Shown piece after piece: positions 10,296-19,367 of a stretch of DNA of 64,000 nucleotides. The notes beneath the pieces are model-generated. The model saw only the letters and a list, made by a program, of their open reading frames with translations, did no database searches and was not told where the DNA came from. Position 1 is the stretch's first letter, and every line of letters starts with the position of its first letter. The position numbers were made by a program, and so were the translations under genes. This DNA comes from Legionella spiritensis (GTDB taxonomy: Bacteria > Pseudomonadota > Gammaproteobacteria > Legionellales > Legionellaceae): contig NZ_LT906457.1 in the NCBI RefSeq assembly GCF_900186965.1, positions 62,001-126,000 of the forward strand. The letters are read 5' to 3'.

Positions 10296-10387
10296 ATTCG
10301 GCGCGCTCTTTCTCCAGAAACATCACGTGGGGCGATATAAAAATACCCGACGCAAAGCAAAAAATACGTAAAAGCGCGTTGATCCTG

Positions 10388-10415
10388 GTGACAGCCTGCC
10401 TTGCAATGCTATACT
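10388..10415 (+). promoter_or_regulatory. Promoter of 6S RNA
   Basis: A GTGACA -35 (10388-10393) and TATACT -10 (10410-10415) with a 16-base spacer place the start near 10422, exactly where the closing stem of the 6S-like RNA begins. Confidence 0.6.
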
Positions 10416-10421
10416 GCAAAT

Positions 10422-10575
10422 AACCCGGCAGCGAGTGATTTATGAACCAACACTCACTGACAGGGGAGCATCCTGAAGCCAGTGTTGAGCAAGCCTGTCT
10501 CGTAACAGGAAGCCTGATCCGGCTCATCCGCTTCCCACTTGAACCTCAGGGTTCAAAATCTTGGCCTGTCGGGCT
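10422..10575 (+). ncRNA. ssrS: 6S RNA
   Basis: The segment lies directly after zapA, the conserved ssrS location. The 3' part carries CACTTGAACCTCAGGGTTCA followed by a CTGTCGGGCTT tail, close to the E. coli 6S element TTGAACCAAGGGTTCAAGGG plus tail. The ends pair: CCCGGCAG (10424-10431) with CTGTCGGG (10566-10573), giving a closing stem of 8 pairs including one G-U. The RNA mimics an open promoter and sequesters the sigma-70 RNA polymerase holoenzyme in stationary phase. The usual downstream gene fau (5-formyltetrahydrofolate cyclo-ligase) is absent here; a convergent gene ends at 10583. Confidence 0.85.
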
Positions 10576-10582
10576 TACCTCT

Positions 10583-11842
10583 CTATATCGTCATTGTCGA
10601 TGACGTTTCCAGTTGCCTGATTTTATTTTCTATCTCGCCAAGCCGCCCCTGCTTGCCGGCCAAAATCTGTAAAAAGCTCATCGGATCCGGTTGTTGTGTT
10701 AGCAATTGCCAGATTTTCTTTCTGGTCGCGGCGCGTTTCGTTTCGCTTGAAAAGCCGAATAAAGAGTGCCGATTCCCTTCACTTGCCCGAAGTTCGTCGT
10801 ATTGCTGCAGGCAGAATACCTTAAGGGCACGAAAAAATAACGTTTTGTCCTTCAAGGGAAATAATGTTACTTGTGCGCCCGTTTGTTCGATGAACAGGGC
10901 AAGCGTGTCAAAGGTTTTTCGCGTTATGGAAGAATCAGAATCCAATGCCTTTGAGACTTTCGTTGTCTGCCAGGAAAAATGCTGGTTCAACGCTTCCACG
11001 GTGACGCTCAATAACGCGTCCTTACTTGGGTCAAGCAGATATTGTCCTTTGACGGAATAATGCCAAATCCGGGCATCAAGGGCACGAAGCAGAGCTATTT
11101 TTCCGGACGGAAGGACGGGAGCAAGCGCCCTGATATGCGGATTATTCAGCATTTCCCTGCCTTCAATGAAATCCTTTACGTCTTCAAACCAACTCAGGCG
11201 TTGTAAAGTCTCTGTCGATAAAAAATGAAGTATGGCTTTTTCCGAGCGGCGTTCTTCATCCGTAGTTTTTGAGCGGTAATGGCTAAGGCAAGGCAGCAGA
11301 TCGGATTGTGTTTCTGTGATGAAATGGTGCGAGAGATAAAACAGCACGCTGAGGCCTGTTATCGATGTCTGTAATCTCAGTTTGTCTTTTAAATCACGTA
11401 TTTTTTCGAGGGGATAATTCTCGTCATCGAGCGCATTTTTATAGCCTGTAGCCCGGCCGGTACTGATGAGCAGACTCATGAAGTCCTGTAGCGAGAAAGG
11501 CAGTTTATTTTCCGGGTCAAAACGCGAAGCCAGTTCGGCATAGCAAATCTGGTGATGATAATCGGGTGGAAGGGACAGTGCTTTTGCGAGTGCGAGCCAG
11601 GGTTGGGCCAACTCGCTTGTTTCCCATGTCTGCGGCGGTAAGGTTTGGGTTGCGGCCTGCCAGAAGTCTTTTATCAGTTGTTGTAAATTCCGCACCAGGT
11701 TTTCCGGCAGTTCGCTGTTATTTTCCTCATTGCGAAGTGCTATTTGTAATTCAGTCAAATCCATCACACCATTGGGACAATCGCTTTGGATTAACGATTC
11801 GGTCAATGGTTTCAAGGCTTCTTTTAATTCACCAACGTTCAT
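10583..11842 (-). CDS. Uncharacterised protein, Legionella effector-like
   Basis: 419 residues, no recognised domain and no signal peptide; helical and rich in Leu/Ser/Gln. Near residues 365-385 it has HSLFGFSSETKRAATRKKIW, a pattern I recall from many Legionella hypothetical proteins and effectors (LFGF..S.E.K..A). The last 20 residues (GEIENKIRQLETSSTMTI) combine a Glu-containing segment with a Ser/Thr-rich tail, which fits Dot/Icm secretion signals. It lies between 6S RNA and uvrB on the minus strand, where other gammaproteobacteria often carry fau. The secretion idea is inference. Confidence 0.8.
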   Translation of the reverse strand: MNVGELKEALKPLTESLIQSDCPNGVMDLTELQIALRNEENNSELPENLVRNLQQLIKDFWQAATQTLPPQTWETSELAQPWLALAKALSLPPDYHHQICYAELASRFDPENKLPFSLQDFMSLLISTGRATGYKNALDDENYPLEKIRDLKDKLRLQTSITGLSVLFYLSHHFITETQSDLLPCLSHYRSKTTDEERRSEKAILHFLSTETLQRLSWFEDVKDFIEGREMLNNPHIRALAPVLPSGKIALLRALDARIWHYSVKGQYLLDPSKDALLSVTVEALNQHFSWQTTKVSKALDSDSSITRKTFDTLALFIEQTGAQVTLFPLKDKTLFFRALKVFCLQQYDELRASEGNRHSLFGFSSETKRAATRKKIWQLLTQQPDPMSFLQILAGKQGRLGEIENKIRQLETSSTMTI

Positions 11843-11901
11843 AACGACTCCTTATCTTGTTTCGGCCTGAGGATGATGGGTGATTCAGATAAAAAATGGT
11901 G

Positions 11902-13896
11902 CTACCCCGCTTTAAGCTGTTCCTTCAAAACTAATAATTCATCCCTGACCACGGCGGCCTGTTCAAATTCCATATTCTGCGCATGCGTGTGCATCTGTTT
12001 TTCCAGGGTTTTTATCCGCCTGGCTAACTGATCCGGCGGCAGAAGTTCGTATACCGGTTTACGCTCGGCGGCACGGCTGCCTTTACGAGTACCAACGTAG
12101 GCCCCTTCCATAATATCCGCTACCGATTTTTGAATACTCTGGGGAGTAATTCCGTGTTGGGCATTAAAAGCGGTTTGCTTGCTGCGACGGCGGTCGGTCT
12201 CCTCAATAGCCCGTTGCATGGAGCCTGTGACACGATCGGCATAGAGAATGGCTCGACCATGCACATTACGGGCCGCCCGGCCAATAGTCTGAATGAGGGA
12301 GCGATCGGAGCGGAGGAACCCTTCCCTGTCCGCGTCCAGTATGGCCACCAGAGCCACTTCCGGCATATCCAGCCCTTCCCGAAGCAGGTTAATACCCACC
12401 AGCACATCAAATTCACCAAGACGCAAATCCCGTATGATTTCAACGCGCTCGACTGTATCGATATCGGCGTGCAGATAACGTACCTTGACGCCGTGTTCGC
12501 TTAAATATTCGGTCAAATCCTCGGCCATGCGTTTGGTGAGAGTCGTGACCAGAATCCGTTCGCCTTCGCGAACGACCTGATGGATTTCCGACAGCAAATC
12601 ATCCACCTGATTTTTAACCGGCCGGATCAATACCTGCGGATCAACGAGGCCGGTAGGCCGGACAACCTGTTCCGCCACGCTATCGGCGTGTTCCTTCTCA
12701 AAGGGGCCGGGTGTCGCGGACACGTAGATAGTCTGAGGGGAGCGCTCATGAAATTCCTCGAAACGCAAGGGGCGGTTATCCAGCGCGGACGGCAGACGAA
12801 ATCCGTAATTGACCAAGGTCTCCTTGCGGGCCCGATCGCCTCGGTACATGCCGCCAATCTGGGGCACGGTAACGTGGGATTCATCAATGATTAACAGCGC
12901 GTCCGGAGGTAAATAATCAAAAAGGGTCGGGGGTGGCTCGCCGGTGTTGCGACCGGATAAATAGCGGGAGTAATTTTCAATGCCGGAGCAATACCCCAGC
13001 TCCAGCATCATTTCAATATCAAAGCAGGTTCGTTGCTGCAGGCGTTGCGCTTCCAGCAGTTTGTTTTCGGAGGTGAACTGCTCTACCCGGTCTCTTAATT
13101 CCTCTTTGACCTGTTCGATAGTTTGCAAAATGCGCTCTCTGGGCGTGACATAATGGGTTTTTGGAAAAATAGTGATGCGTGGCAATCGTCGCAGTACTTC
13201 CCCGGTAAGCGGATCAAAAAATGACAGGTTTTCCACTTCGTCGTCAAACAGTTCAATCCGGACGGCGTCTTTCTCGGAATCCGCCGGAAAGACATCAATG
13301 ACGTCGCCATGCACGCGAAATTGTCCCCTGTCCAGCGATTGGGGGTTGCGTGTGTACTGCATTTCGGCAAGTCGTCTTAAAATTTTACGTTGATCGCATT
13401 GTTCTCCACGCGACAGATGTAATACCATACTCAGGTAGGAATCCGGATCACCCAGCCCGTAAATGGCTGACACCGTGGCGACAATGATGGCGTCCTTGCG
13501 TTCAATCAGCGCCTTGGTAGCCGACAAGCGCATTTGTTCGATGTGTTCATTAATGGACGCGTCTTTTTCGATAAAGGTATCGGAAGCCGGTACGTATGCT
13601 TCCGGTTGATAATAGTCGTAGTAAGACACAAAATATTCGACGGCGTTATCCGGAAAGTAGGCTTTAAATTCGCCATAAAGCTGTGCTGCCAGGGTTTTAT
13701 TCGGTGCCATGATAAGCGTAGGTCTTTTCATGGCCTGGATAACGTGGGCCATGGTAAATGTTTTACCCGAACCGGTCACGCCAAGGAGAATCTGGCTGGC
13801 CAGGCCGGATTCCAGGCCATTAATCAGGGACGCGATAGCAGTGGGTTGATCCCCGGCAGGCTGATAATTGGCATTAATTGCAAAAACGTTTTTCAT
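11902..13896 (-). CDS. uvrB: Excinuclease ABC subunit B
   Basis: 664 residues, full length. Helicase motif I is GVTGSGKT (about residues 40-47), motif II is DESH ([20 protein letters not shown]), and the beta-hairpin region that clamps damaged DNA is near [12 protein letters not shown]. The C-terminal UVR domain ([20 protein letters not shown]) binds UvrC. UvrB verifies lesions in nucleotide excision repair. It starts at ATG 13896 ([20 protein letters not shown]). It is monocistronic, divergent from the aminotransferase. I see no LexA box upstream, which fits Legionella lacking lexA. Confidence 0.98.
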   Translation of the reverse strand: MKNVFAINANYQPAGDQPTAIASLINGLESGLASQILLGVTGSGKTFTMAHVIQAMKRPTLIMAPNKTLAAQLYGEFKAYFPDNAVEYFVSYYDYYQPEAYVPASDTFIEKDASINEHIEQMRLSATKALIERKDAIIVATVSAIYGLGDPDSYLSMVLHLSRGEQCDQRKILRRLAEMQYTRNPQSLDRGQFRVHGDVIDVFPADSEKDAVRIELFDDEVENLSFFDPLTGEVLRRLPRITIFPKTHYVTPRERILQTIEQVKEELRDRVEQFTSENKLLEAQRLQQRTCFDIEMMLELGYCSGIENYSRYLSGRNTGEPPPTLFDYLPPDALLIIDESHVTVPQIGGMYRGDRARKETLVNYGFRLPSALDNRPLRFEEFHERSPQTIYVSATPGPFEKEHADSVAEQVVRPTGLVDPQVLIRPVKNQVDDLLSEIHQVVREGERILVTTLTKRMAEDLTEYLSEHGVKVRYLHADIDTVERVEIIRDLRLGEFDVLVGINLLREGLDMPEVALVAILDADREGFLRSDRSLIQTIGRAARNVHGRAILYADRVTGSMQRAIEETDRRRSKQTAFNAQHGITPQSIQKSVADIMEGAYVGTRKGSRAAERKPVYELLPPDQLARRIKTLEKQMHTHAQNMEFEQAAVVRDELLVLKEQLKAG

Positions 13897-13966
13897 AGTC
13901 AGGAAGCCGGATATTGCACCACTGGGGTTACGATGCTGTTAAAAAATACCGCAGTTACAGGTATAC

Positions 13967-13986
13967 CTTACTATTAGTATAGTGAG
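13967..13986. promoter_or_regulatory. Palindrome between uvrB and the aminotransferase gene
   Basis: CTTACTATTAGTATAGTGAG is a near-perfect palindrome (8-base arms, one mismatch) in the 187-bp divergent promoter region. It could be an operator; no regulator can be assigned. Confidence 0.3.
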
Positions 13987-14083
13987 TAGCGGAACCGATA
14001 AAACCAATTATTTTGTACAACAATAGCGGATATTGGTCAACCTATAAATGATATGATCAATATCCCTGCATAGGAGTTTTAAG

Positions 14084-15262
14084 ATGAACATCAAACTGGC
14101 GACGCGGATTCAACAGGTGAAACCATCCCCGACGCTTGCGGTCGCTGCGAAAGCGGCCAAAATGAAAGCAGAGGGGCTTGATGTGATTGGATTGGGGGCG
14201 GGTGAACCCGATTTTGATACACCACAGCATATTAAAGACGCCGCAGTGGCCGCGATTAACGCAGGTTTTACCAAGTATACGGCCGTTGATGGAATTCCGG
14301 AGCTTAAGCACGCGATTAAAGACAAGTTCAAGCGCGACAATAACCTCGATTATGAATTAAATCAGATTCTTGTGTCCGTAGGCGGCAAGCAAAGCATTTT
14401 TAACCTGTGCCAGGCGTTTATTGAAGAAGGGGACGAAGTACTTATTCCCGCGCCATACTGGGTTTCCTATCCCGATATTGTGCTTCTCGCGGGCGGTACG
14501 CCGGTTATTATGCCCACGTTTCCGGCGGACAAATATAAAATCAACGCGGAGCAACTGGCTAATGCCATTACACCGAAAACCAGGCTGATTTTTATCAACA
14601 GTCCTTCCAACCCGTCCGGAGTCGCCTATAGTATGGCGGAACTGAAGGCCCTGGGTGAGGTTCTGGAAAAGCACCCTCAAGTACTTGTTGCGACCGATGA
14701 TATGTACGAACACATCATCTGGAGCCAGCCCTTTGCCAATATACTTAACGCCTGCCCCGCCCTGTACGACCGTACTGTCGTGCTGAACGGTGTGTCCAAG
14801 GCCTATTCCATGACCGGTTGGCGCATTGGCTATGCGGCAGGGCCCGCGTTACTGATTAACGCGATGAAAACCATCCAGTCACAATCCACGTCAAACCCCT
14901 GTTCCATTGCCCAGAAAGCTTCCGTCGCGGCGCTAAATGGCGGGAATGAGGCGGTTGAAATGATGGTGAAAGCGTTTCATGAGCGCCACAATTATATTGT
15001 GGAACGATTGCAGGCTATCCCCGGCATCGAAACCATACCCGCCGACGGCACTTTTTATATTTTTCCGAACGTGCAGGCCGTCATCGAGAGACGAGGATTC
15101 GCCAACGACGTGGAGTTTGCCGAGGTCTTGCTGCAGGAAACCGGCGTTGCCCTGGTTCCCGGTTCCGCTTTCGGCAACGAAGGCTGTATCCGACTATCCT
15201 TTGCCACCAGCATGGAGCAATTACGCAGCGCCATGGACAGACTGGAAAAATTTTGCAAATAG
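14084..15262 (+). CDS. Pyridoxal-phosphate aspartate aminotransferase (class I, AspB type)
   Basis: 392 residues of the class I aminotransferase fold. Motifs: GLGAGEPDFDTPQHI near the N-terminus, PAPYWVSYPDIV, INSPSNPSGV, DDMYEHIIW and the PLP-lysine segment VVLNGVSKAYSMTGWRIGYA, with the C-terminal Arg in CIRLSFATS that binds the substrate carboxylate. It converts aspartate and 2-oxoglutarate to oxaloacetate and glutamate; some members of this subgroup also act on prephenate. The AGGAG site is 8 bases before the ATG. tRNA-Asn follows 61 bases downstream. Confidence 0.93.
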   Translation: MNIKLATRIQQVKPSPTLAVAAKAAKMKAEGLDVIGLGAGEPDFDTPQHIKDAAVAAINAGFTKYTAVDGIPELKHAIKDKFKRDNNLDYELNQILVSVGGKQSIFNLCQAFIEEGDEVLIPAPYWVSYPDIVLLAGGTPVIMPTFPADKYKINAEQLANAITPKTRLIFINSPSNPSGVAYSMAELKALGEVLEKHPQVLVATDDMYEHIIWSQPFANILNACPALYDRTVVLNGVSKAYSMTGWRIGYAAGPALLINAMKTIQSQSTSNPCSIAQKASVAALNGGNEAVEMMVKAFHERHNYIVERLQAIPGIETIPADGTFYIFPNVQAVIERRGFANDVEFAEVLLQETGVALVPGSAFGNEGCIRLSFATSMEQLRSAMDRLEKFCK

Positions 15263-15323
15263 GAAAAAATTATTGCCAATGCCCTTGACCCTGCCGCGGA
15301 ATCGATTTAAGATTCCGCCTCAT

Positions 15324-15399
15324 TCCCCGGTAGCTCAGTCGGTAGAGCGGATGACTGTTAATCATTAGGTCGGCGGTTCGAGCCCGTCCCGGGGAGCCA
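15324..15399 (+). tRNA. tRNA-Asn (GTT), CCA encoded
   Basis: The cloverleaf is complete: acceptor TCCCCGG (15324-15330) pairs with CCGGGGA (15389-15395), D-arm AGCTCAGTCGGTAGAGC, anticodon stem-loop GATGACTGTTAATCATT with GTT anticodon, T-loop GGTTCGAGCCC, G discriminator and CCA. Its 3' 46 bases serve as the attachment site of the island that follows. A small hairpin (CCATACCCAGTATGG) comes directly after it. Confidence 0.97.
15351..15396 (+). repeat. attL: tRNA-Asn 3' end
   Basis: A 46-bp segment from the anticodon stem to the discriminator base, repeated at 22705-22750 with a single G/T difference (15373 versus 22727). Integration keeps the tRNA gene intact at this end. Confidence 0.85.
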
Positions 15400-15443
15400 T
15401 ACCCAGTATGGCTTCTAGTAAAAACAACTGCTCTTCAAAAATT

Positions 15444-15467
15444 CTCGGGGTACACTTTGGGGTACAC
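15444..15467 (+). repeat. Left tandem GGGGTACAC site
   Basis: GGGGTACAC occurs twice with a 12-base period (15447 and 15459). The enclosing 24 bases from CTCGGGG onward are identical to 22555-22578, just upstream of the integrase gene. Such paired sites near attachment sites are probable integrase arm-type or excisionase binding sites. Confidence 0.7.
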
Positions 15468-15758
15468 CTAAGTAAGCAATACATCCTATCATTTCTATTT
15501 CGATTTTCTACACCAGACGTTTTATATTCATTGACGTTCATTTGCTATCACCACTCCAATCTTTATTGACTACTAACCCTTAGCACTTAAAAATGATGGT
15601 ATAAAAATTAATTTGTATCATTTGTCATTTCGTGGGAGTTATCAACATTGATGGAATTAGCTTGCATTGAGCCGCTTCACAAAGTAACAAATCGCACAGG
15701 GAAGCACGTCGTTTTTAAAAGCCGTTTAATCAATGCGGATTATTCTGCTCAAAATAAA

Positions 15759-15881
15759 CCCGACACAAACCCGACACAGCAACCCGACACAAAGCCGGTC
15801 AGTGAAAAATCATATAAATCAGCAAGATACAGAGGGTTTTCCAAAAATGCCGACACAGGCAAAACCCTAAAACCCGACACA
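15759..15881. repeat. Five CCGACACA repeats, iteron-like
   Basis: CCCGACACA occurs at 15759, 15770, 15783 and 15873, with a GCCGACACA variant at 15849. The first three have 11- and 13-base spacing. Read on the minus strand the unit is TGTGTCGGG, similar to the pair TGTGTCGAA at 22806-22825. Copies fall in more than one reading frame, so the repetition is at DNA level. Candidate protein-binding sites (integrase arms or replication iterons). Confidence 0.55.
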
Positions 15882-16156
15882 CCTCATAACTCATATAATT
15901 TGTGTGTGTATGTAGGCAACAAATTCGAAAAATTTTGGGAAGTTATCCACAGGAGATTACTGACGGACGCTTTGCTTGTATTTGAGAAGCGAAATCCCTT
16001 GGCACATGATCTGTCGGTGAGAACCAGTTTTTGTTGGTATGACTTGGGCGAGGAAGATAAGCTAGCCTCAGGTAGAAATGTATGGACAGGCTTTAGGGCA
16101 CTCTCCACAGGATGGATGGGGGAGAAGTATGGAAAATTAAAACACTTTCTCCTACT

Positions 16157-16203
16157 TCCTCATAATCCGTTGGTCCTAGGTTCGAGTCCTAGTGGGCCCA
16201 CCA
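16157..16203 (+). pseudogene. 3' half of a CAT-anticodon tRNA (attachment-site scar)
   Basis: CTCATAATCCG (anticodon arm) is followed by TTGGTCCTAGGTTCGAGTCC (variable region and T-arm) and AGTGGGCCCACCA (acceptor 3' strand plus CCA). This is the 3' half of a tRNA with CAT anticodon, either Met or Ile2. The 5' half (a TGGGCCC strand and D-arm) is missing upstream. Such 3' fragments mark the end of an element that integrates into a tRNA, so this is a leftover of a second integration event inside the tRNA-Asn island. Confidence 0.8.
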
Positions 16204-16250
16204 ATAAAATCATGTAATTACGGTAGTTTTGGAAAATCGCTAAAAAAGTC

Positions 16251-16269
16251 ATGTAGACGCAATGTAGAC
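16251..16269 (+). repeat. Tandem ATGTAGAC site after the tRNA fragment
   Basis: ATGTAGAC occurs at 16251-16258 and 16262-16269 (11-base period), 48 bases after the CCA of the tRNA fragment. The placement mirrors the GGGGTACAC pair after tRNA-Asn. The remaining DNA from 16270 to 16529 holds a CCCC/GGGG hairpin (16387-16400) and no gene. Confidence 0.55.
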
Positions 16270-16529
16270 AGATTTTATGATAAGGAAATTTATTTGGGTA
16301 TATCAGAAAAATTTGAAAACTTTTGTACTTCTCTAAGAATGCTTAATTCTACCGTTTCCAACATAAGTGCCAGAGCCCAAAAATGCCCCTTTAATTGGGG
16401 TAGAGCCACACATTAACCTAGCTCCATAAGACATTAACGAAACACTAAAAAATAGAAATTACCAATAAATGATCATAAGATACCTAATTATAATAAGGAA
16501 ATTAAAAACTCTTCATAACAGGGTGCGGA

Positions 16530-18620
16530 ATGGCAGTTATTGATAAATTAAAAAAACTCAGCAGCGATAAATTTCTAATGAACTTCCCAAGCATAGAACG
16601 CGCTGAAATAGATGATAAACTCATCACCGCCTCATATAAACATTATTCTATTCTATCCTTTGGTGAGTTTTTAGGCATACTTTTATATTCTTTTCTGCTT
16701 TGGACTTTTACCAGCAATCACTTCCCTTTAGCAATATGGCTGGCGGCGGCGCTTATCTTCAATGCTTTATTAAGGGGTCTATTTTTATTTAATTATCATC
16801 GGCAAAAAAAACAAGGTGATCTGCGTCATCCGGCCTTTTGGAAGTATTATTTTATAATAAATAGTCTGCAATCAGGAATTTTCTGGGCTTTAGGGGGATT
16901 ATTATTTATCTATGTTGACGATCCCCTTCATCGTATGGTCATTCTTTTCTATCTTACAGGCTTGATTGGAGGCGCAGCCCCCGTAGTGCTAACCTTCCAT
17001 TTAGCTTACCTCGGTTTTATAATGCCCATTTGGGTAGTGATGATTTTTTTATCATTGTCCATTACACCTTCGCTATCGTTTATCCTGTTTTGTGGAATCA
17101 TGCTTTATGTTGCCATAGTGCTCTTCGCCACCGCAAAGATTCATCAGCTTTTAGTGAAATCCATTTATCTGGAATTATATAGCTCAAATGTTTTGTCTGA
17201 TTTAAAACGCAGTGAAGAAAACTTCCGCAACACAATTGAAAACGCACCGATTGGCATGGCTACTGTTTCACCGGAAGGAAAATGTATCCATGCCAATCGT
17301 ACGCTGCAAGAGCTATTGGGTTATACTCTTGAAGAGTTGCGTTACAAAGATATGTTGGAAATTACTCATCCTGATGATATTCCCATGACTAAAGATGCCT
17401 TGGATAAGTTAATCCATGGGAAATTGCGTGTTTCTCATCTGGAAAAACGCTATTTTCGCAAAGACGGCAGCCTTATATGGGCAATGGTCAGTATCTCACT
17501 GATTCGAGACGAAGAGGGTAAGCCCCTTCATTTTATAACGCAAATGAAAGATGTGAGCGATCGTATTCAAAACGAAGAAAAAATGCGCCTGCTTAATGAA
17601 AAAACGATGGCTACTTTAAATGAATTGCAGTTGTTAGAACATGATGAAAGTTTATTAAATAAATTAAATCGCTCATTGCAGGTTTGTGTTCTAGTAGAAG
17701 AAGCTTACCCGCGAATAAATTTAATCGCGCAAGATTTATTTCCCGAATTAAGCGGGGGGTTGTCTGTCTTTAATAAACCCGCTAACCAATTAGAAACCGT
17801 AATCCAGTGGGGTAAAGATCAGTTATTGCCAAAAGTATTTTTCCCCATGGATTGTTTCGCCATCCGAGAATCTGCCACTCATATCGTTGATGACCCAGAA
17901 AAAGCGGTGCCTTGCGATCATTATATTACCTTGCCACAAGGAGGATATGCTGCGTTAACGCTGGTAGTACAAAATGAGTTAATTGGTGTTTTCCATCTGA
18001 TAGCGCCAAAGGGTAAAAAACTAACACAACATCAACAAGATATGGCAGCTTCATTCAGCAATGTTGTTAAACTTGCTTTAGCCAATATTAATTTGCGCGC
18101 ATCATTAAATGAACTGTCTTTACGTGACCCATTAACCAGCTTATATAATCGACGTTATTTGAATGACATCTTATCGCGAGAATTAATTCGCATCGCGCGA
18201 GAAAAAAATAAATTATGCGTTGCAATGTTGGATATCGATAATTTCAAGAAATTTAACGACACCTACAGTCACCTGGCAGGTGATGAAGCACTAAAATTGA
18301 TAGGGCAATTATTAACGGAAGGTTTCCGTGGTAGTGATATTGCTTTCCGTTTCGGTGGTGAAGAATTTGTTGTGGTATTGTTGAACACAACATTAAACAA
18401 TGCGGTGACTAGACTGGATCAATTTCGTGAAAAGTTAAAAAACACTCCCATTAATTATAAGAATACCCAATTACCCAAAATTACTATTTCAATAGGCGTA
18501 TCAGAAGCTCCTCAACATGGCGTAACGATTAACGATATATTAAAAGCCGCAGATAATGCGCTCTATGCCGCTAAAAAAGCGGGTAAAGATAGAGTCATAG
18601 ACTATTCCAAGTCTTCGTAA
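16530..18620 (+). CDS. Membrane PAS-GGDEF diguanylate cyclase
   Basis: 696 residues. About residues 35-210 contain five to seven hydrophobic segments (integral-membrane sensory region). A PAS domain follows at about 228-345 (ENAPIGMATVSPEGKCIHAN ... RKDGSLIWAMVS with its PAC end), then a GAF-like region (about 365-525) and a GGDEF domain (about 530-690). The active site is FGGEEF near residue 609, and an RGSD inhibitory I-site lies five residues before it, so product inhibition by c-di-GMP is expected. It makes c-di-GMP from GTP. Cargo of the tRNA-Asn island and AT-rich relative to the core genes. The signal sensed is unknown. Confidence 0.93.
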   Translation: MAVIDKLKKLSSDKFLMNFPSIERAEIDDKLITASYKHYSILSFGEFLGILLYSFLLWTFTSNHFPLAIWLAAALIFNALLRGLFLFNYHRQKKQGDLRHPAFWKYYFIINSLQSGIFWALGGLLFIYVDDPLHRMVILFYLTGLIGGAAPVVLTFHLAYLGFIMPIWVVMIFLSLSITPSLSFILFCGIMLYVAIVLFATAKIHQLLVKSIYLELYSSNVLSDLKRSEENFRNTIENAPIGMATVSPEGKCIHANRTLQELLGYTLEELRYKDMLEITHPDDIPMTKDALDKLIHGKLRVSHLEKRYFRKDGSLIWAMVSISLIRDEEGKPLHFITQMKDVSDRIQNEEKMRLLNEKTMATLNELQLLEHDESLLNKLNRSLQVCVLVEEAYPRINLIAQDLFPELSGGLSVFNKPANQLETVIQWGKDQLLPKVFFPMDCFAIRESATHIVDDPEKAVPCDHYITLPQGGYAALTLVVQNELIGVFHLIAPKGKKLTQHQQDMAASFSNVVKLALANINLRASLNELSLRDPLTSLYNRRYLNDILSRELIRIAREKNKLCVAMLDIDNFKKFNDTYSHLAGDEALKLIGQLLTEGFRGSDIAFRFGGEEFVVVLLNTTLNNAVTRLDQFREKLKNTPINYKNTQLPKITISIGVSEAPQHGVTINDILKAADNALYAAKKAGKDRVIDYSKSS

Positions 18621-19367
18621 AATGAATTGGCAAAAGACACTAAAATTTAATAAATAAAAAAATGCGATAATAATATTGAGGACGCTGGAGCGCCTTTAAA
18701 TGTACAATTAATAGGCTAACAAACAAAGCCCTTCATAATTATAAATATAGTTTTCCTGCGTCACTGCATTCCGTGCAGTGACGCAGAACAATACCAATGA
18801 TTTTAATCATTAAAATCAACATATTAAACGCATTTGTCCTAGCGCGCCTCATGCGATAGGACAAAATATTGCCCTGAAATCCTTGCACCGCAAGCACTGC
18901 TTTGATAGTTTTTAATGAAGCATAACTGATGAGCTGGTGGAACTCCGGCGAAACGCCATCGGGCGTCTTATGCAAAGCCACTTTATTCCCTAACCTTGTG
19001 GCTGGACGTATAGTCGGGAAACCCTTCATGGATCTTTTACCGTCTGGTAGAACAAGTGCTCTTAAGCATTTGCAGTCAACGACTTTCATTTGACCACGGA
19101 CTTGTGACAAGGCTGTTGCTTTGTTGTATTCATTAATCAAGAAACCCAAGGAGGATAAATCAGAAAAACCGTTGTAACTAAATGAATCGTTAGCCATTGA
19201 ACGATTGATTTGCCCCCTGTATCGAGCTTTATGGCATCTGCCAGGTATCGCCTTTGAGTGAGCCGCTCGACCAACACTAAACCAAAGACAGGGCAAATAC
19301 TGGCTAGTGAATTTATGAATTTTTAATGACTATAATATTTTCCCGTTATTTATCCGTTGCTTTATCA
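18621..19367. other. 747-bp stretch without a convincing gene, three hairpins at its left
   Basis: Between the cyclase and the hip operon no open frame has convincing start signals. One minus-strand frame (18739-19296) has reasonable amino-acid composition upstream of 18870, but its 3' part reads straight through three perfect hairpins. It may be a decayed gene or a structured noncoding region. Confidence 0.5.
18755..18865. repeat. Three consecutive perfect hairpins
   Basis: Hairpin 1: CTGCGTCACTGCA / TGCAGTGACGCAG (18755-18785, 13-bp stem, 5-base loop). Hairpin 2: TGATTTTAA / TTAAAATCA (18798-18818, 9-bp stem, 3-base loop). Hairpin 3: TTTGTCCTA / TAGGACAAA (18833-18865, 9-bp stem with an extra CGC/GCG inside). 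The spacing is regular, 12 and 14 bases. They could act as bidirectional terminators, RNA structure, or a recombination or replication site. Confidence 0.75.

Noticed and set aside
13929-13962. A LexA box ahead of uvrB
   Set aside because: CTGT and ACAG occur but with the wrong spacing, and Legionella is known to lack lexA.
15759-15881. A CRISPR array
   Set aside because: The repeats are only 9 bases with irregular spacers and no cas gene is nearby; no other array-like structure was seen in the window.
15648-16217. A 189-codon plus-strand open frame between attL and the tRNA scar
   Set aside because: Its 3' end reads through the tRNA fragment and its middle is made of the CCGACACA repeats; no ribosome site and no recognisable domain.
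18739-19296. A 185-codon minus-strand open frame
   Set aside because: It reads through three perfect hairpins and has no ribosome site; the part above 18870 might be a decayed gene, but this cannot be supported.
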